From Knoxdaviesia capensis (Eukaryota; Ascomycota; Sordariomycetes; Microascales; Gondwanamycetaceae): DNA of 64,000 bases. Below the pieces are notes generated by a model. That model worked only from the letters and a program-made list of their open reading frames with translations. It did no database searches and was not told the origin of the DNA. Below are positions 37,701-50,399 of this stretch, piece by piece. Made by a program: the position numbers and the translations under genes. The stretch covers positions 1,810,340-1,874,339 of the forward strand of contig LNGK01000008.1 of assembly GCA_001510575.1 (NCBI GenBank), given 5' to 3'. Position 1 is the stretch's first letter. Each line of letters opens with the position of its first letter.

Positions 37701-40700
37701 CGTCCCGCACCTCTCTGATATGTCTCGCTCAGCTTCGGCTTGTCACGTACGGCAGAGCAACAAGCAAAGCACACGCTCCGCGCTGGATTGGACGGAGAGG
37801 ATTTTTTTTGTTCGCTGGGTGCACTGGTTTTGTGGGTGTCCGTGATATGTCTATTTTCGGATATAATCGTCGAGCTTGGACTGGGTGCAAAAAGAGGGGC
37901 GGGGCGGTAGCGGGCGGTGGGGAACCCGGCGATGGAACATGTGTGGATGACAAGAAAGAGGAGGGACTGAGTGGAAACTAAGTTGCCTCTGGGTGGGAGC
38001 CAGTTAGATCGCTGGAGTCGAGTCTTCGCACAGAAACACGAACATACACACTCCCCACCCCCTCCTCTCTCTGACCGTGCACATGTGTCGTCTGGACGTA
38101 CATATTTTCGTTGTCTCCATAATGAGCGAGTGTGTGTGTGTGTGTGTGTGGACTCCGCTGTTCTCTACGTGGTCCATCCTCCTTTGTTCTCCCTTCCCTC
38201 CTTGGGCCGCATCTCTTCCCGCCGCATGACCTGACTGTGACGTGGAACACCTGCCGGTGACGGGAAGATGGAAGAAGACAAAAGCAGGGAGTAAGGGACC
38301 CAGCGAGAGAAGAAGAAGAACAAAAAAGCATTCTTGCACAACGGGCGTTCGCAGGTCTGGGTTCTTTTTCTTTTTTTTCACGGGATCCGAGTGCCGCGCC
38401 CTGACACGTTCACGTTGTACGACGGGCGGGTGTGCATTTATAACCAGGGCATTGTGTATAGATAGACATCAGATGCAGCGGAGACGCCACGAAGCGGAAG
38501 ACCACAGAGAGAGGGGGACAACCGGAGTACATGGGAGTCAGTCCTAACGGCTTTGGCTCGACTCCAGCTGTGTAATATGCCGATCATCCTGGGCCGTGCT
38601 CACAAGCCTGCTGGCCGCTGATGACAGTTTTTCTCTTCTTCTGAGCTGATCTTTAGAAACGAGAGGAAAAAAAAAAACAAGTCGTGATGTGATATGTCCC
38701 TCTCTCTCTCCCTCCAGCGAGCCAGACTCGGTCACCGCGAAACACGGAACACGGGAAGCGAGCAGGATTTAGTGGTTCGAACAGCCACCGTCGCTTGGAG
38801 GCAACTTGATGAACTAGAGCAGGTTGGCACTCTATAACAAAAGCAAAAAGCAACAGCGCCCAGCTGCGGGAAGTGCCAGTTGCGTGAAAGAGGGGGTGCA
38901 TGCAGCATTTGGCAGAGAACACGAAAAAAATGCCTCGTTCGTTTGGGGCTTTCCGTGAACCAGATGTCCCATATCTCTTTCTTACCACTCCCTCTCATTC
39001 CAGCACCGCTGCAAAAAAGGCCGCCCCCCCAAACCAGGGAGCCCAAAACTCCTATGATGTTTCGCCGACGGATAACAGCGAACACGAAAGTCCTCAACAA
39101 GAGAGAGAGAGGGTTCACGCGGGTTTCCCGATAGACTGGGCAAACCCCCCGAAAAAAACAAAAAGAAAGATACAATGAAGAACAAAGAGGATATCGGGAC
39201 GAGATCCGGGAATGACGACTTGAGAAAAGTGCCGGTGTGATGTCACGCACACTCGCACCGCGCGTTCGGGCTGAGAACACAAAACGGTTGGTGTGCCAGA
39301 ACGCGGCATCTCGCGGCTTAAGCCAAGACGGATGGTCAGCCCGCGAAATATAGCAGAGAGAGTAAAGAGAAAGAAAAAAAAGGAAAGAAAAAAAAAGAAG
39401 AAAAAAAATCATGCCCCAAGTTCAAGGCCGTCACCATCATCACGAAACTACCTGAAGGCTGTGCAAGACAAAGAACTCATGTAGCGCTAGGGTTAGGGTC
39501 GTCTGATGGACGTCGTTCATTCTTGTTGGGCACCTGAAAAGAGACCGTTCGCATTCCAGGGCGAGATGAAATGCTTTCCTCACCCTATACACCCCAGAGA
39601 CCGGCCAATCTCACTCCCCAGAACGTCTGACCGGTCCTTTCAGGGCCCTACGTAACCGTGACGCCGCCGGAGAGAGAGGAATGAATTGTGCGAGTCAAGG
39701 TCCAGTACGTACCCACACGCTCGTGGCTCGTGGGGAATATACGGAGCAGGTTATATATAACGTGCCAGGGGATGGAATACTGTAGGTGCGATTTTCCCTA
39801 GGTGGTTGATCGGCGTGATCCGGGGAAGAACGGAAAAAGGTCCACCAGAACGGGGTTTGGAACACACCCACGGCGGAATGGAAGTCCGAGTAAATATGGC
39901 AACTGTTCGTTTTTTGAAGAAGGAAACAATTCGAGCCAGAGAGAGAAAGAGATACGGTTTGACAGGGGCCTACGCAAACCTGTGGCATTTGATCTTTCGC
40001 TTGGTTCTCGGCCCCGAAACCCAACCTGTTTTCTCGTCTGCTTGGACTTGTACATTCTTTCTTGACCCCCCTTCCGCACAGCAACGGCACGGGTTTCTTG
40101 TTCTGGACGGAGGCGAGAGAAACAGCTCTTAGTTCACATCCATGGTCGGGCTTCGTTCGTAACATGGCGGTCCGCGATACATCCGACCGCACAGGGAAAT
40201 ATATGACGGGGGAAAGGCCCGAGCCCCTTTTCCCTTCTGCCTAGGATATCTTTTCGATGATATATATATATATATATACTGTACTGTACTGTATATATCT
40301 GCAGACCCCCCCGTCTCGCATCGTCGGGGGCGGCGGCGTGGGATGAAGTCGTGTCGATGTTCCGTTGACTGTTCCTTTGCACAGCGCCACCACAGGATTT
40401 ATATCCGTTCCCTGACTGACTTACTGCCACAGAACGAACAAAGCGGGCCCCACACCATTTCTCCCTGCGATATTGTATGTACAGTATACCGTATATCCCA
40501 AGCTGTGCCGCCAATATTGTTCCGCCTGCACTCTGCCGGCTTCCCAGACGTGCCTGTTTCACAGGAATGGGCGGCCGCACCCATGGGACGACATTAAAAC
40601 CCAGGAGAACGTACTGTATGTCCATACTGTACAACGAGGGCGCATGGGGATTTTCTGACTTTCCCGCATGTGCCGAGCCGGACGGGACGGTCTGGGCGTC

Positions 40701-43700
40701 GAAAAAAAAGCCATCAGGTACTTTAGACAAGTGGTGTGTTGTGTGGGATGGGAAAAAAAAAAGCATACATATCATGCAACGGATGGCCGTGGCAATACCC
40801 AGATAGGGCATGGCGGGAAGGGGTGTGTGTGTGTGTGTTCAATCCGGCCATGTCTTGCAGGCTTCTACTCTCCGTTCATGTATCTTCGATACTCATCGGG
40901 ATGGGTTTGTTTGTAAAGGGCCACGTTACCGTGGCCTTCCTTTCATCTCGGGACGCCCTCACATCTCATCTCAGTCAGCCCCAAAAAATATTGTGCTTCC
41001 GGATATAAAAATCCCAGAGCCTGGCTTGGAACTTCCAATCCCAGTCCGGGGGCTATTTCTCTTTCACCGGTTTTCTTCAGTCCCCGGCGGTGCGGTGACG
41101 GTGAACGAACACCAAAACGAAACCTTGTCAGCGCCTCTTAAGGGGGATATCTGACGACCTGAATATGGGGGGGGGAAGGGGGCGGGCACTTCTAAAAAAA
41201 AAAAGAAGAAAAAAAAAGAAGAAAAAAAAGAAAGAAAAAAGACTCAAATGGATATTCCCGCTGTTTTGCTGCGGCACGGGAGAGGCCCGTGGAGAAAGGG
41301 CAGCATAGCACAGTAGTTTTGTCTCTTTCTCAAACCAGGCGGCCCTGTTCAGCCGAGGGGAGTGGAGCCGGATTCCCCTAGGCCTGTTCCCCTAACGCAC
41401 CCTTCGCTCGGTACATCAGGTGTGTTCAGGTATATACGGCGGCGATGATGGAATGGTGATGATGGCTTGAGGTGACTGGTTTGCTGTTGGCAATCTTTGC
41501 ATCTTGCCTTGCAGTGTCCAACCAGTCCAAGGAATCATGAAGATCCATTATGCTGTCTGTCGCTGGTGATCTGTTCTGTTAAGACAAAAGGACCTTCTTC
41601 ACTCACCCTGCTCCGGACGCGAAGATGCATTGCATTGGGCTGAGCCGTCGCTGTCTTGGTATTTCGCTGGTGGTGTCCTTTCGTGCAATGTGGGTGGGTG
41701 GGTTTTTAGGCAACAAACACAGGGGGGGAGGGAGAAGGGGAAGAAAATAGAAATAGAGGAACGAAGGAATGAGGAACATGGAAACACACACACACACACA
41801 CAGCCTGAAAATGGGAACATCTCACCGACTTGTTTGTTGGTGTCGTTTCGTGTTAACGGGACGGGCGGCTTCACCCGCTCCTTTCCTGTGCGGCGCTGTT
41901 TCTTATTTCCTTTTTATATTTCCTAAAAAGATATTTCAATTTTATTTAGTCGGGGGTTTCGCGTCCTCTGGTCCTTTGGGTTGTATCTTCCGAATCCAGT
42001 CGTCTCACCCACCACCCAACCACACTTCTGAGCCTTTTTCTTTTCTCTCTGCCTCTTCCTCCTCAGACAATCTCCCTGGAGTGATTGGATCTTCCGTTGC
42101 CGGATATAGAAAATGTCGACATGGAATCTATCGGTCAGCGCCCTCTCCCTCCCCGTCGCTCTCGGCCAGCCATTCCATAACTACAGTACAGAAGATCTGC
42201 GGGAGGACACCTGGGCGGGTTACGGCTGAATTGCGTTCGTCTGGTGTGCCGTCTAGACCTCTGGGATTGTTTTCTTATGATTTACATACCCGAGATACCC
42301 GCTTTCGCCGTGTTGGGCGGGAGACGAACCGCTCGGAACAGGGCACGACAGGTAAAATACATCGAGACGGGAGACAGGGACGGGAAGAAACTGACAATTA
42401 ATAATAAAAAAACATAACCGACTCATGAAGAAACACATCCCTTCTCCTTGCCCGTCTGTCCTGATGTACATGATTGCATGGGGCCGGGTAAAGACCACCG
42501 GTCTACGGGACCCCCATCCGCCATAACCCGCAAAACATAGTGGAAAAAAAAGGAATGTTTAACGGCTCATGGTAAATGGTGGTGGTGTTTTGGAAGACGG
42601 GCGAGAGATTCCAGATATGCACTGGATGGTGGTCAGGTTCAGTGCCTCATAATTAAAGAAGGGCTGGCGCGGCATATTCAAGAAAAGAAAAAGAGAGATA
42701 TCAGAAAAAAAAGAAACCTGGGCAAGCAAACTTCGGGCTGGGTGTGATAGCAGAGGAGCGTACATGCAGAATGTGACATTGTGACTAAAGGCTCCCATTC
42801 CCCGAGCAAACGGTGAAGAGACGGCGGAAAAAACCGAGAAAAATAAAATATAAGTAATAGCAAGAGAGGGCTATGCAGTGAGAGGAGTCACATCTCAACA
42901 TTTGCGGATTCCTCTACAAACACGGACTGGCGCGCATCGGCAAAAGCCCCGGACCAGAACGTATCAAATTGCCGCGTTCCATCAGCACAGGAGCAGGCAC
43001 ACCACACACTTACACCCACTATCACGGACGGCTGGGCAGCAAGTCTGCAGTAGCAGCATGCAGCAACAGCAGACACCCACAAAGCGGCCGACCAGTTAGA
43101 GGACCGGAGCAAAGCGCGCCACGTTGAGAGGGGAAGGGCGAGACGTAAAAACAGAGAGAAAAGGATGCCTGACGATAAGTGACTACATATACACGCACAC
43201 ACGACGGGGCGGACACGCGGCAGTGGCGGAGGCAGAGAGGTCAGGCGGCCGAAGGGTTGGAGACAGACAGACCCCCCCCTTCTCCCCTCCCCTTCTCATG
43301 TATGCATCATCAGAAGCCCATTCGCCCAGGGTCGCGGACGTGGACGCATGTGAGTGGTCTGACGATTCCAGCTGGGGAGCGAAAAGAGTGGGCTCACACA
43401 CATTTATCACACAAACGACGGCTTGACTTTCCCCCTCCCTCTGCTCCCCTTCTCCGTTCCGTGTCTGGGTTCACTGAACCACCATGGATGTATATGCATG
43501 GATTGAGACACAGAGAGACTAGTGAAAGACACCCGGAACACACACGCACACACGCACACACACACACACACACACTGAGAAAGACAAACAACAGACACAC
43601 AGCAGACGGGAGGTAACCGTATCGAGAAGTTGGAAGCCATGGTGGGCGATGGCCACCGTCAGGTACCGATGCATTATTTGCTGTGCTGTGCTGCACGTGC

Positions 43701-45339
43701 TAACGGGAACCCGAACAATCTCGGGTGTCTGCTGTATAATGCGGGAGAGGGGCGCGTGTGTTCCGGCGATGATCCGTAATCGGAGGCTTCAAACAAGGAG
43801 CCCACGAGAAGAAAAAAAAGGTCATTCATATATTCGCCCCGATAACCTTTTTTTGACGGGTGAGATCCCGTGAAGAAAAAAACGAGAAGAAAATGACCAC
43901 GTAATTGGGGCCGCCCGAACGGGGTTTCTGGCATGCTTGGAACTTTGAGGTGAAGTATCACATATTACAAGTGCATGTTGGCTTCGCTTAAAACCTCACA
44001 TATCGAACTACTTCTGCTGGAGCCCCGTAATCTTGCAGCAGCGATACTACGTGGACAGCAGAACGTTCGTAACAAAAAATAAGAGTAGGTAGTAATCACA
44101 TCTGTAGAGGAGAGGGTGGAGGAGTAGAGAAGTAGAGGAGCAAAGGAAGATATTTCTCTTTCTTCTTCGCCGGTGGCCGGGATGTTCCAAGGCTTCTAGC
44201 ACAAAACTTCGGCGTACTAGCTGATCGTATCCACTTACCCGCGTTGCAGGAAACGAGGAAGCAAGGGAGAGAGACAGGAAGGAAGGGAAAAGAAGAGGCG
44301 AAAAGATATACAGTACGAGGCAGAGGCAGGTGCGTCCGAGAGGAGAACACAAATGGGCAAGAACACGAAAACAACCGCCAGAGAGGAAGGAAAGAGAACA
44401 AGCAGACAAACAAACGACCGAACGAACGAAGGGGGTTTCCAATTGGACGGCGCCTTCCGTTACATAGACTAAGAATCACACAAGGGTTGAGTGGATCTTC
44501 TTTCTGTGTGTGTGTGTGTGTTTGGGCGGGCTGTGGAGGGAAGGAACAAGGAGGGTAAATGAAATGGGCAGGAACAGCACAGAAGGGCGACCGAACACCC
44601 GTTTTGGGCGGCGCGGGCAGTTTTGTCAGTCTGTGGTGATTGGGCTGGGTGGGTGTGCGTGTGTGTGATGATATAGCGAAGCTGCATAAGGTCATACGTG
44701 TTTCTAGTGAATGAAAAGGTGGAAGGTGCAAGAGGGGAAGGGAAGGGGGGGGGGAAGGAACAGGAAGGAGCGACCCGAACAGGGGGGTTGGTGGAAAAGG
44801 GAAGGGGCCAAGGCCCATGGGACAAGGAAGGAGAAATAAAAAAGGGGACGAACGAGACGGGCCGTACCCTGTTCACAGGTCACGAGGGGCGTCACTGCTG
44901 CATGTGCCCTTCCCTTCCCTTCCTCGCTGAAACAATGATTTTTTTTATTTGTTCTTTAACCGGGGTGTCTTTTTGACATGCAACACTGGCCATCACTGTT
45001 TTTTCGTGCGTGTTCTTTTTTATGTTTCCTTTTGGGGCTGACCCACGCCCACTTTTCCTTTTTCTTCCCAACGGAACACCCGCTCTTTTTACGGTTTCCC
45101 ACACTGTAGGGCAAGCGAGAGGGTTTTTATTTTATCTTATTTTCTTACGCACTTCCCAGTTGGTTGAAATTGAGGAGGTGTCCGTCCAGGTACGTTCTGT
45201 CCGGCCAAAAGTGCCTGGACCCTGAGGTTCGGGACAAGCGACAAAAGAGCGAACAGGTCTTTCGCCCTCTCCACTATAAAACCTAAAAACCAAACACAGC
45301 CGCGAGTTGCGCTCCGTTGGGAAGGTTGGCCCGGGCTAC
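22723..45339. other. 22.6-kb gene desert rich in simple-sequence tracts
   Basis: I found no frame with a recognisable domain, no plausible multi-exon gene and no tRNA or rRNA. The DNA has ordinary base composition but is crowded with A, T, C and G runs and dinucleotide repeats, such as (GT)n at about 32520-32540, 38130-38150 and 40823-40838, (AT)n at about 40260-40280 and (CA)n at about 43550-43575. C/T-rich blocks at 23850-23877 and 37586-37622 are G4-prone on the minus strand. Most frames above 100 codons are low-complexity. A lineage-specific gene or long non-coding RNA cannot be excluded. Confidence 0.5.
27085..27100. repeat. 16-bp perfect palindrome TGTACTGTACAGTACA
   Basis: The sequence equals its own reverse complement over 16 bp. 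It is one of many places in the window carrying TACTGTA or its complement, often in tandem (about 491-503, 40279-40296, 58068-58084, 61682-61700). Confidence 0.7.
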
Positions 45340-45359
45340 TAACTACTATCGGTAAGGTC

Positions 45360-45880
45360 AAAGTTTTATCCCCCCCCCTTGTACCGATAAGGATATTGAG
45401 AAGTATCTTTTTTATGGGGCTTTTAGCGCTACTTCTATGTGGGTCCTAGAACCGGCTAAACCCCCCCTCTGCTTTATATACAGCCCTGATTCTCCGAGGC
45501 ATTGACTGGATAAGTCGTTCAAGAAAGTCCTCTGTAATGGCGTCCCATGCCCTGCTAATATCCTCTCTAAGACGCTGAGTAGCGCCTGGACCTGTACTAT
45601 CGGGGAGGCCAAAGTTTTCGCCCCCCCCTTATGTCCGACAAGGATATCGAGAAGTATCTTTTTTATGGGGCTTTTAGCGCTACTTCTATGGGGGTCCAGG
45701 AACCGAGCATACACCTCCCCCTGCTTTGTATCCTGCCTTGACTCTTTAATTCTTGAAGGCATTGACTGGATAAGTTGTTCAGGGAAGCTAGCACCAGAGC
45801 CCAGCGCGGCAGTCAGTGCCAGAGCCCAGTCTTCAATTCTTGAAGGCATTCAGGGAAGCCAGCACCAGAGCCCAGCTACC
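45360..45880 (-). pseudogene. Tandem fragments of Tc1/mariner transposase 3' ends
   Basis: On the minus strand, about 45590-45455 reads as the C-terminal end of a Tc1-like transposase, including WDAITEDFLERLIQSMP, and runs to a stop after a GGFSRF-type end. A second, more decayed copy with the same LIQSMP segment lies at about 45800-45700, and a third short fragment at about 45831-45880. The flanking sequence (TTTTATGGGGCTTTTAGCGC) is repeated with each of the first two copies, about 245 bp apart. The upstream catalytic part is missing, so these are dead fragments. Confidence 0.7.
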
Positions 45881-45912
45881 GTACTCCACGCCCGCCAAAA
45901 CTCGGACACCCC

Positions 45913-46001
45913 CCTCTCTCTCTCTGTGTGTGTGCCTCTGTCTCTCTCTCTCTGTGTGTGTGTGTGTGCGTCTCTCTCTCTCTCTTTTTCTCTCTGTGTG
46001 T

Positions 46002-46055
<54 letters not shown>

Positions 46056-46086
46056 GTGTGTGTCTCTCTCTTTCTCTCTCTTTTTC

Positions 46087-46136
<50 letters not shown>
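45913..46136. repeat. Compound (TC)n/(TG)n microsatellite
   Basis: About 220 bp of alternating CT-CT and GT-GT blocks with few interruptions. All long plus-strand frames here are artefacts of this repeat. Confidence 0.95.
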
Positions 46137-46139
<3 letters not shown>

Positions 46140-46218
46140 GGACTTGGTTTTGTGTAGCGCCTGTTTTATAGGAAAAAATTGTTTTATAGGAAGAAAGTTA
46201 GGTGGTACGAAGGAAGGA

Positions 46219-46341
46219 AGAAGAAGAAGAAGAAGTAGCTGTGGAGACGATTTTTTGCTTTGATTAAAAAGAGTACCTTAGGGCTAGGGTTTAAAATTAG
46301 GTTTGGCACTAAGGGGGGCGAAAACATACCGTTGTATACTA
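46219..46341. repeat. 123-bp direct repeat, left copy
   Basis: This matches 57250-57372 in the same orientation, with no gap needed and only a handful of substitutions, several of them C/T. It starts in a (GAA)n run and ends GAAAACATACCG. The two copies bracket the nested-transposon block. This copy overlaps or abuts the 3' end of the Tc1-like transposase frame; the other lies just upstream of its 5' end. Confidence 0.8.
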
Positions 46342-46898
46342 GTATATCTATCCTGAGGTTGTTTATTGAGGGTGCGCTTGATTTCTGCCTAGACGTGCTT
46401 AATAGGGTTTAAATCTGGGCTATTTAGCGGCTATTCTATTATTATGATACTACGCCGGTCTAACTCTCCTCTTATATACTAAGAGCTATGCGCTAGAGCG
46501 TTATCTTATATAAAGATAACTCCCTTAGCGCGTCCCTCAGTATCTCCCTCAGCGCGTCCCTTAGTATCTCCCTTAGCGCGTCCCTTAGTATCTCCCTTAG
46601 CGCGTCCCTTAGTATCTCCCTCAGCGCGTCCCTCAGCATCTCCCTCAGCGGCGCCCTACTCTTATATCCAAGCTTCAACGAGAGGGAGGATATGCTCACA
46701 GTACGCCAGTAAGTTAATCCTCCCCTACGCCTTCTACTAGAAGACCTTTAGGCCTTTCTTCGTCCCTTAGAAAGATCCCTAAAGCATCTAACTAATAGCT
46801 CCTTTCGATTAAGTAACGATATACGTCTTATTAATCTCTTTACTAGGACGACGCGTTATCTAAACCCTCCCCTTAGCTTTCCTATTCGCCTACGTTTC
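46300..46898 (-). pseudogene. Tc1/mariner transposase, C-terminal part (split by LTR element)
   Basis: The minus strand encodes a Tc1-family DDE domain with stops mostly TAG/TAA at expected Trp/Gln codons, as RIP makes. The second catalytic Asp lies in a DNALAHSS segment at about 46480-46506, and SPDLNPIKHV at about 46392-46421 is the classical Tc1 C-terminal motif. The frame begins at the LTR junction (46898), in the middle of the DET catalytic motif; the missing N-terminal half is at 56712-57150. A 24-bp minisatellite sits in this part. Non-functional. Confidence 0.85.
46521..46656 (-). repeat. 24-bp minisatellite inside the transposase frame
   Basis: Five full and one partial copies of a 24-bp unit, itself two related 12-mers (TCCCTYAGCGCG and TCCCTYAGTATC on the plus strand). 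In the transposase frame each unit reads DTKGRAKG, so the array adds a repeated basic octapeptide just before the second catalytic Asp. Copies differ mainly by C/T changes. Confidence 0.85.
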
Positions 46899-47181
46899 TA
46901 TGGATCCCTAATAGGTCAGAGTGCATTATAATTACGTATAAACGTATACTAATGCACGTGGATACTACCTAGCGGTAAGCATTTAGGTATATATCTATAT
47001 ATATATAAATGCCTTAAAGAGCTAGTAAAAGACCTATAAAAGGTAGATATCTACCGCGCTTTTATAGGAAATATCTTAAGATAGAAAAAATTTAAGCTTC
47101 CCTTTATATATATTTCTCTATACGTGCCTTATAATTATAACTTATTTATTAGTCCTTTAGACTATATATCTAGGAATTATA
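46899..47181 (+). repeat. Left LTR
   Basis: 283 bp, starting TATGGATCCC and ending GGAATTATA. It aligns without gaps to 56429-56711 with about a dozen differences, all but one C/T or G/A. The terminal TG and CA expected of an LTR appear here as TA and TA, consistent with RIP. Confidence 0.9.
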
Positions 47182-48150
47182 AAAAATTAATTTTTTATAA
47201 GCGTAATACTTATACTATTAATCTCTTATTAACCTTCCTTTAAAGCCTAACTATCGTAATCGACTACCTTTCCTCTAGGTTCGAGTCCTAATCGATATAT
47301 AATCGACTAATATCTTAACTTTCCTTTCTTTTAATTTAGAATTCACCTCCGCTAATAGCTTTACTACTTTCCGCTACGGTAAGCTACGAATTACCCTTCT
47401 TTTATAAAAACCCTTTCTATTTAACTTCCTTTCTATAACGAAAGCACGTTAAATAAATATCTTTTATTTTCCTTCTTTTAATTCCGTCCTTACCGAACTA
47501 ATAGCTAATTAACTACTATTACTCTAGTAAAATACCGAATTACCCTACCTTTACCGACGTTTTATACGCCTTCCGCGTGCCTTTCCTATACCTCCTAAGC
47601 TATTAGATACTACTAATAGGTTCGAGTCCTATTACCGAATATTTAATAGCTAATCCCTCTATTTCTATTTATTTCTATAACTTTTCCTTTATTTTTAACG
47701 ATATTTCTATTTATTCTACGACTTTACCTATTTATTTCTATAACTTTTTCTAGTTATTTCTAAGACTCCTACTATTCTAATAACTAACGTCTTAATATTT
47801 CTATTATTTTCGATTATTTTCTATTACTTCCGTTTATAAACTTCCTTAATTACCTATTCTCTTATTCTATTTAATTCTAATTACTAATCCGCTTCTTATT
47901 CTAAGACTAACCCGCTTTTATACCCCCTTTATACCCCGTTTATATACTAATAGTCTTATTTCTTATTTTACTAGCTCTATTTCTTTTCTAATAGTTATCT
48001 TTTCTACCGCTCTTTCCCCCTATTATTAACCTTATAAATCTAGATTATCTAACTATTTATAACTATTATACCTTAGTTTTCCTTATTTATTCCCTTTCGC
48101 TCCTACTTACTATTAGTTTATATCCCTAACCCCCTATTTCCTAGCGAGCC
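47182..48150. other. Gypsy 5' untranslated interior
   Basis: AT-rich stretch after the left LTR, with no coding frame recognisable. The primer-binding site should lie right after 47181 but is too mutated to assign to a tRNA. Confidence 0.4.
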
Positions 48151-50200
48151 TAAACCGCTAATATCCGCTTTTACGCCGAATATTAGATAAAGAATAACGT
48201 GTTTTACGTAAAAGAGATAAAAGTATTACTTATAACCTTAAAGCCTTAAGTAAAGTAAGCGCTATAACTAACCTATAAACCGGTAAGTTACTAGTTAAGG
48301 AGCTATAACCCCCTACGGAAGTAACCCCTATTACGTATAATTATTAGATAATAATAGGATAAAGGAAAGGAAAGGCTATAGATAACGGGATAAATATTCT
48401 ACTAGTATAGCTAGTAAGTAGTCTACCGCCTTAATATACTAAGTCTATTACGATCGAGGAATTAAAGTAAATAATAAAAACGCTACTTACGGACTATATA
48501 GAATCTAACTTTAATAGATAAGCGAGAGAGAAAGAGCGTACCGATAATATAAATACCGTTATTAGTATAATAATAGAAAAGCTTCTAAAAAAGCTAATAA
48601 ACGCTATAAGCCGTAGTAACTTACTAGCTATAGCTATAGCTACCTTATCCTCTTTTCCTACTCCCTCGCTATTATTAGCTAGTCCGGGGATAATAGGACT
48701 ACTATTACCTACCGAATTAGGTAGAAAGAGCCCCCTTTCTAACGTAACTATAGCTAATAACCCGTTATTACCTATAACTAGCGTCTAACTAACGAGAAAC
48801 TAACCCTTAGTACCGTATATTATATTATAAATACTAAGAGGTATAGGTAGTATAGTTTTAAAAGGATAATAAGGTTATATATATAGATAAGGAATATACG
48901 ATAGTAGTATATTTCTAATATTTCCTATACTATTCTAGTAAATACCCTTATAAACGATAACCCCTAAAGTAATATTTTAAGCGAAACTATATCTAGGACC
49001 TAATAGTAAACTATTTACCGATATTAGTATTAACGGCTTTATACTACTACTATAGCTTACTATTAAAGGACGATTCCTAGGCCCTCATTTAGTAAATAGG
49101 AATTTAGCTATTAAAAGTAATCTAATAAAGTAAAATATACCTCTAATAAACGATAAGTACGTTATCGAGTAGTATTAATACCTCTAAGTAACGTTTCTAG
49201 AGCTAATACTCCTATCGGATATTAGTAATAGAGAAGATCGTAAGAAAAATAGTAAAAAAGCTATTAGTTAGCTATAAAGCGACTACTTAAGTAAGGTAGA
49301 TTATATAGTTATAATATAATTAGTACGTATTTAGACCTACTTATATAAATCTATAATTCTATATACGTATTAGATATCTCGAATACTACTAGTAATTAGA
49401 AGTGAATTTATACCTTTTTAGTATTTTATTTAATAGTATACTAATATACTATAGCCTATACTAATAGAATCTATACTAATATTTATCTCTAGTCATATAC
49501 TAATATCTACCCCTTTACGCGTATTTATAGCTCTCGCGTTTAATTATTAGAATAAGTCTAAATATAAAGCTATCGAACTTTTAGCTAAAATAGTATAGAA
49601 TTCTACTAATAACTTACTTAAAACGTATTATATTTAACGTATAATAGAGGATATTCTATACTATAATATTATAGACTTATAATATAAGATATAGTAAGAT
49701 ATAACCCCCGATTCTAGTATCTATATTATAGTTAATATTACTTACTACTTATTAAAAACTAGATAATTATACGCTACTTAGTTAAATACCGCGCTAAAGA
49801 CCGAGGAGGAAGGAGAAACGCTATAATTTAAAACCCGTAAAGAGGTACTTAATTATATTATATAAGATAAAGATAGAGATAAATCTACGTATTTCCGATA
49901 TAGAAAGATAGGTTATTAGGTTCGTGAATATATAAAGCTATATACTAAGAATAACGATCGACGTTAAAAGGCGCGTTAGAATACGCGTTTTATAATAAAC
50001 CGAGGCTAAACGATAGATAATCGTAGTTATTCCCGCGAGCCTCGTAACTATTCTCGAAATACCTCCCGCGACCGTAACTATTTATAAAGACCGTCTTAAG
50101 ATTAAAAGATATACCGTTCCCCTACTCCCTACCCCTCTAGGAATAAAGATAAACTAATAACGGATAAAGGATAGTAGAATAATAGGAGAAGGGATAAGAA
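48150..50200 (+). pseudogene. Gag-like region, RIP-degraded
   Basis: Position before the protease/RT region and a degraded zinc knuckle mark this as gag. At about 49884-49931 the frame reads tyrosines with spacing Y-x2-Y-x4-Y-x4-Y, the positions where a CCHC zinc knuckle has C, C, H and C; TGT-to-TAT and CAT-to-TAT are exactly RIP changes on the two strands. Many in-frame TAG/TAA codons. Borders are approximate. Confidence 0.65.
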
Positions 50201-50399
50201 ACCCGCTATTTATAGTATATACCCTATATAGAAAGAAGACTTATCTCCTAAAGGAACTCCCCTCTTAGAAGCTACGGGCTTAAACGTAGATAATAACTAT
50301 TTCGCTAATATTACCTACTATTCTATACTATTTATAATCCCTTCGGTAGAGGAATTAACGTTAATTAGTAAGATACTAATAAAATAGCTACGATACGAA

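Noticed and set aside
38770..38850. tRNA-like GGTTCGAAC stretch
   Set aside because: No D arm or acceptor pairing on either strand.
21000..45000. CRISPR arrays or bacterial-type operons
   Set aside because: No regularly spaced repeats; introns, tRNA introns and RIP show a fungal nuclear genome.
45665..46263. Plus-strand frames made of Ser/Leu/Cys/Val repeats
   Set aside because: Direct translation of the (TC)n/(TG)n microsatellite.
46493..46699. 68-codon minus-strand frame with LRDALREI repeats as a gene
   Set aside because: It is the minisatellite read in a different frame from the transposase.
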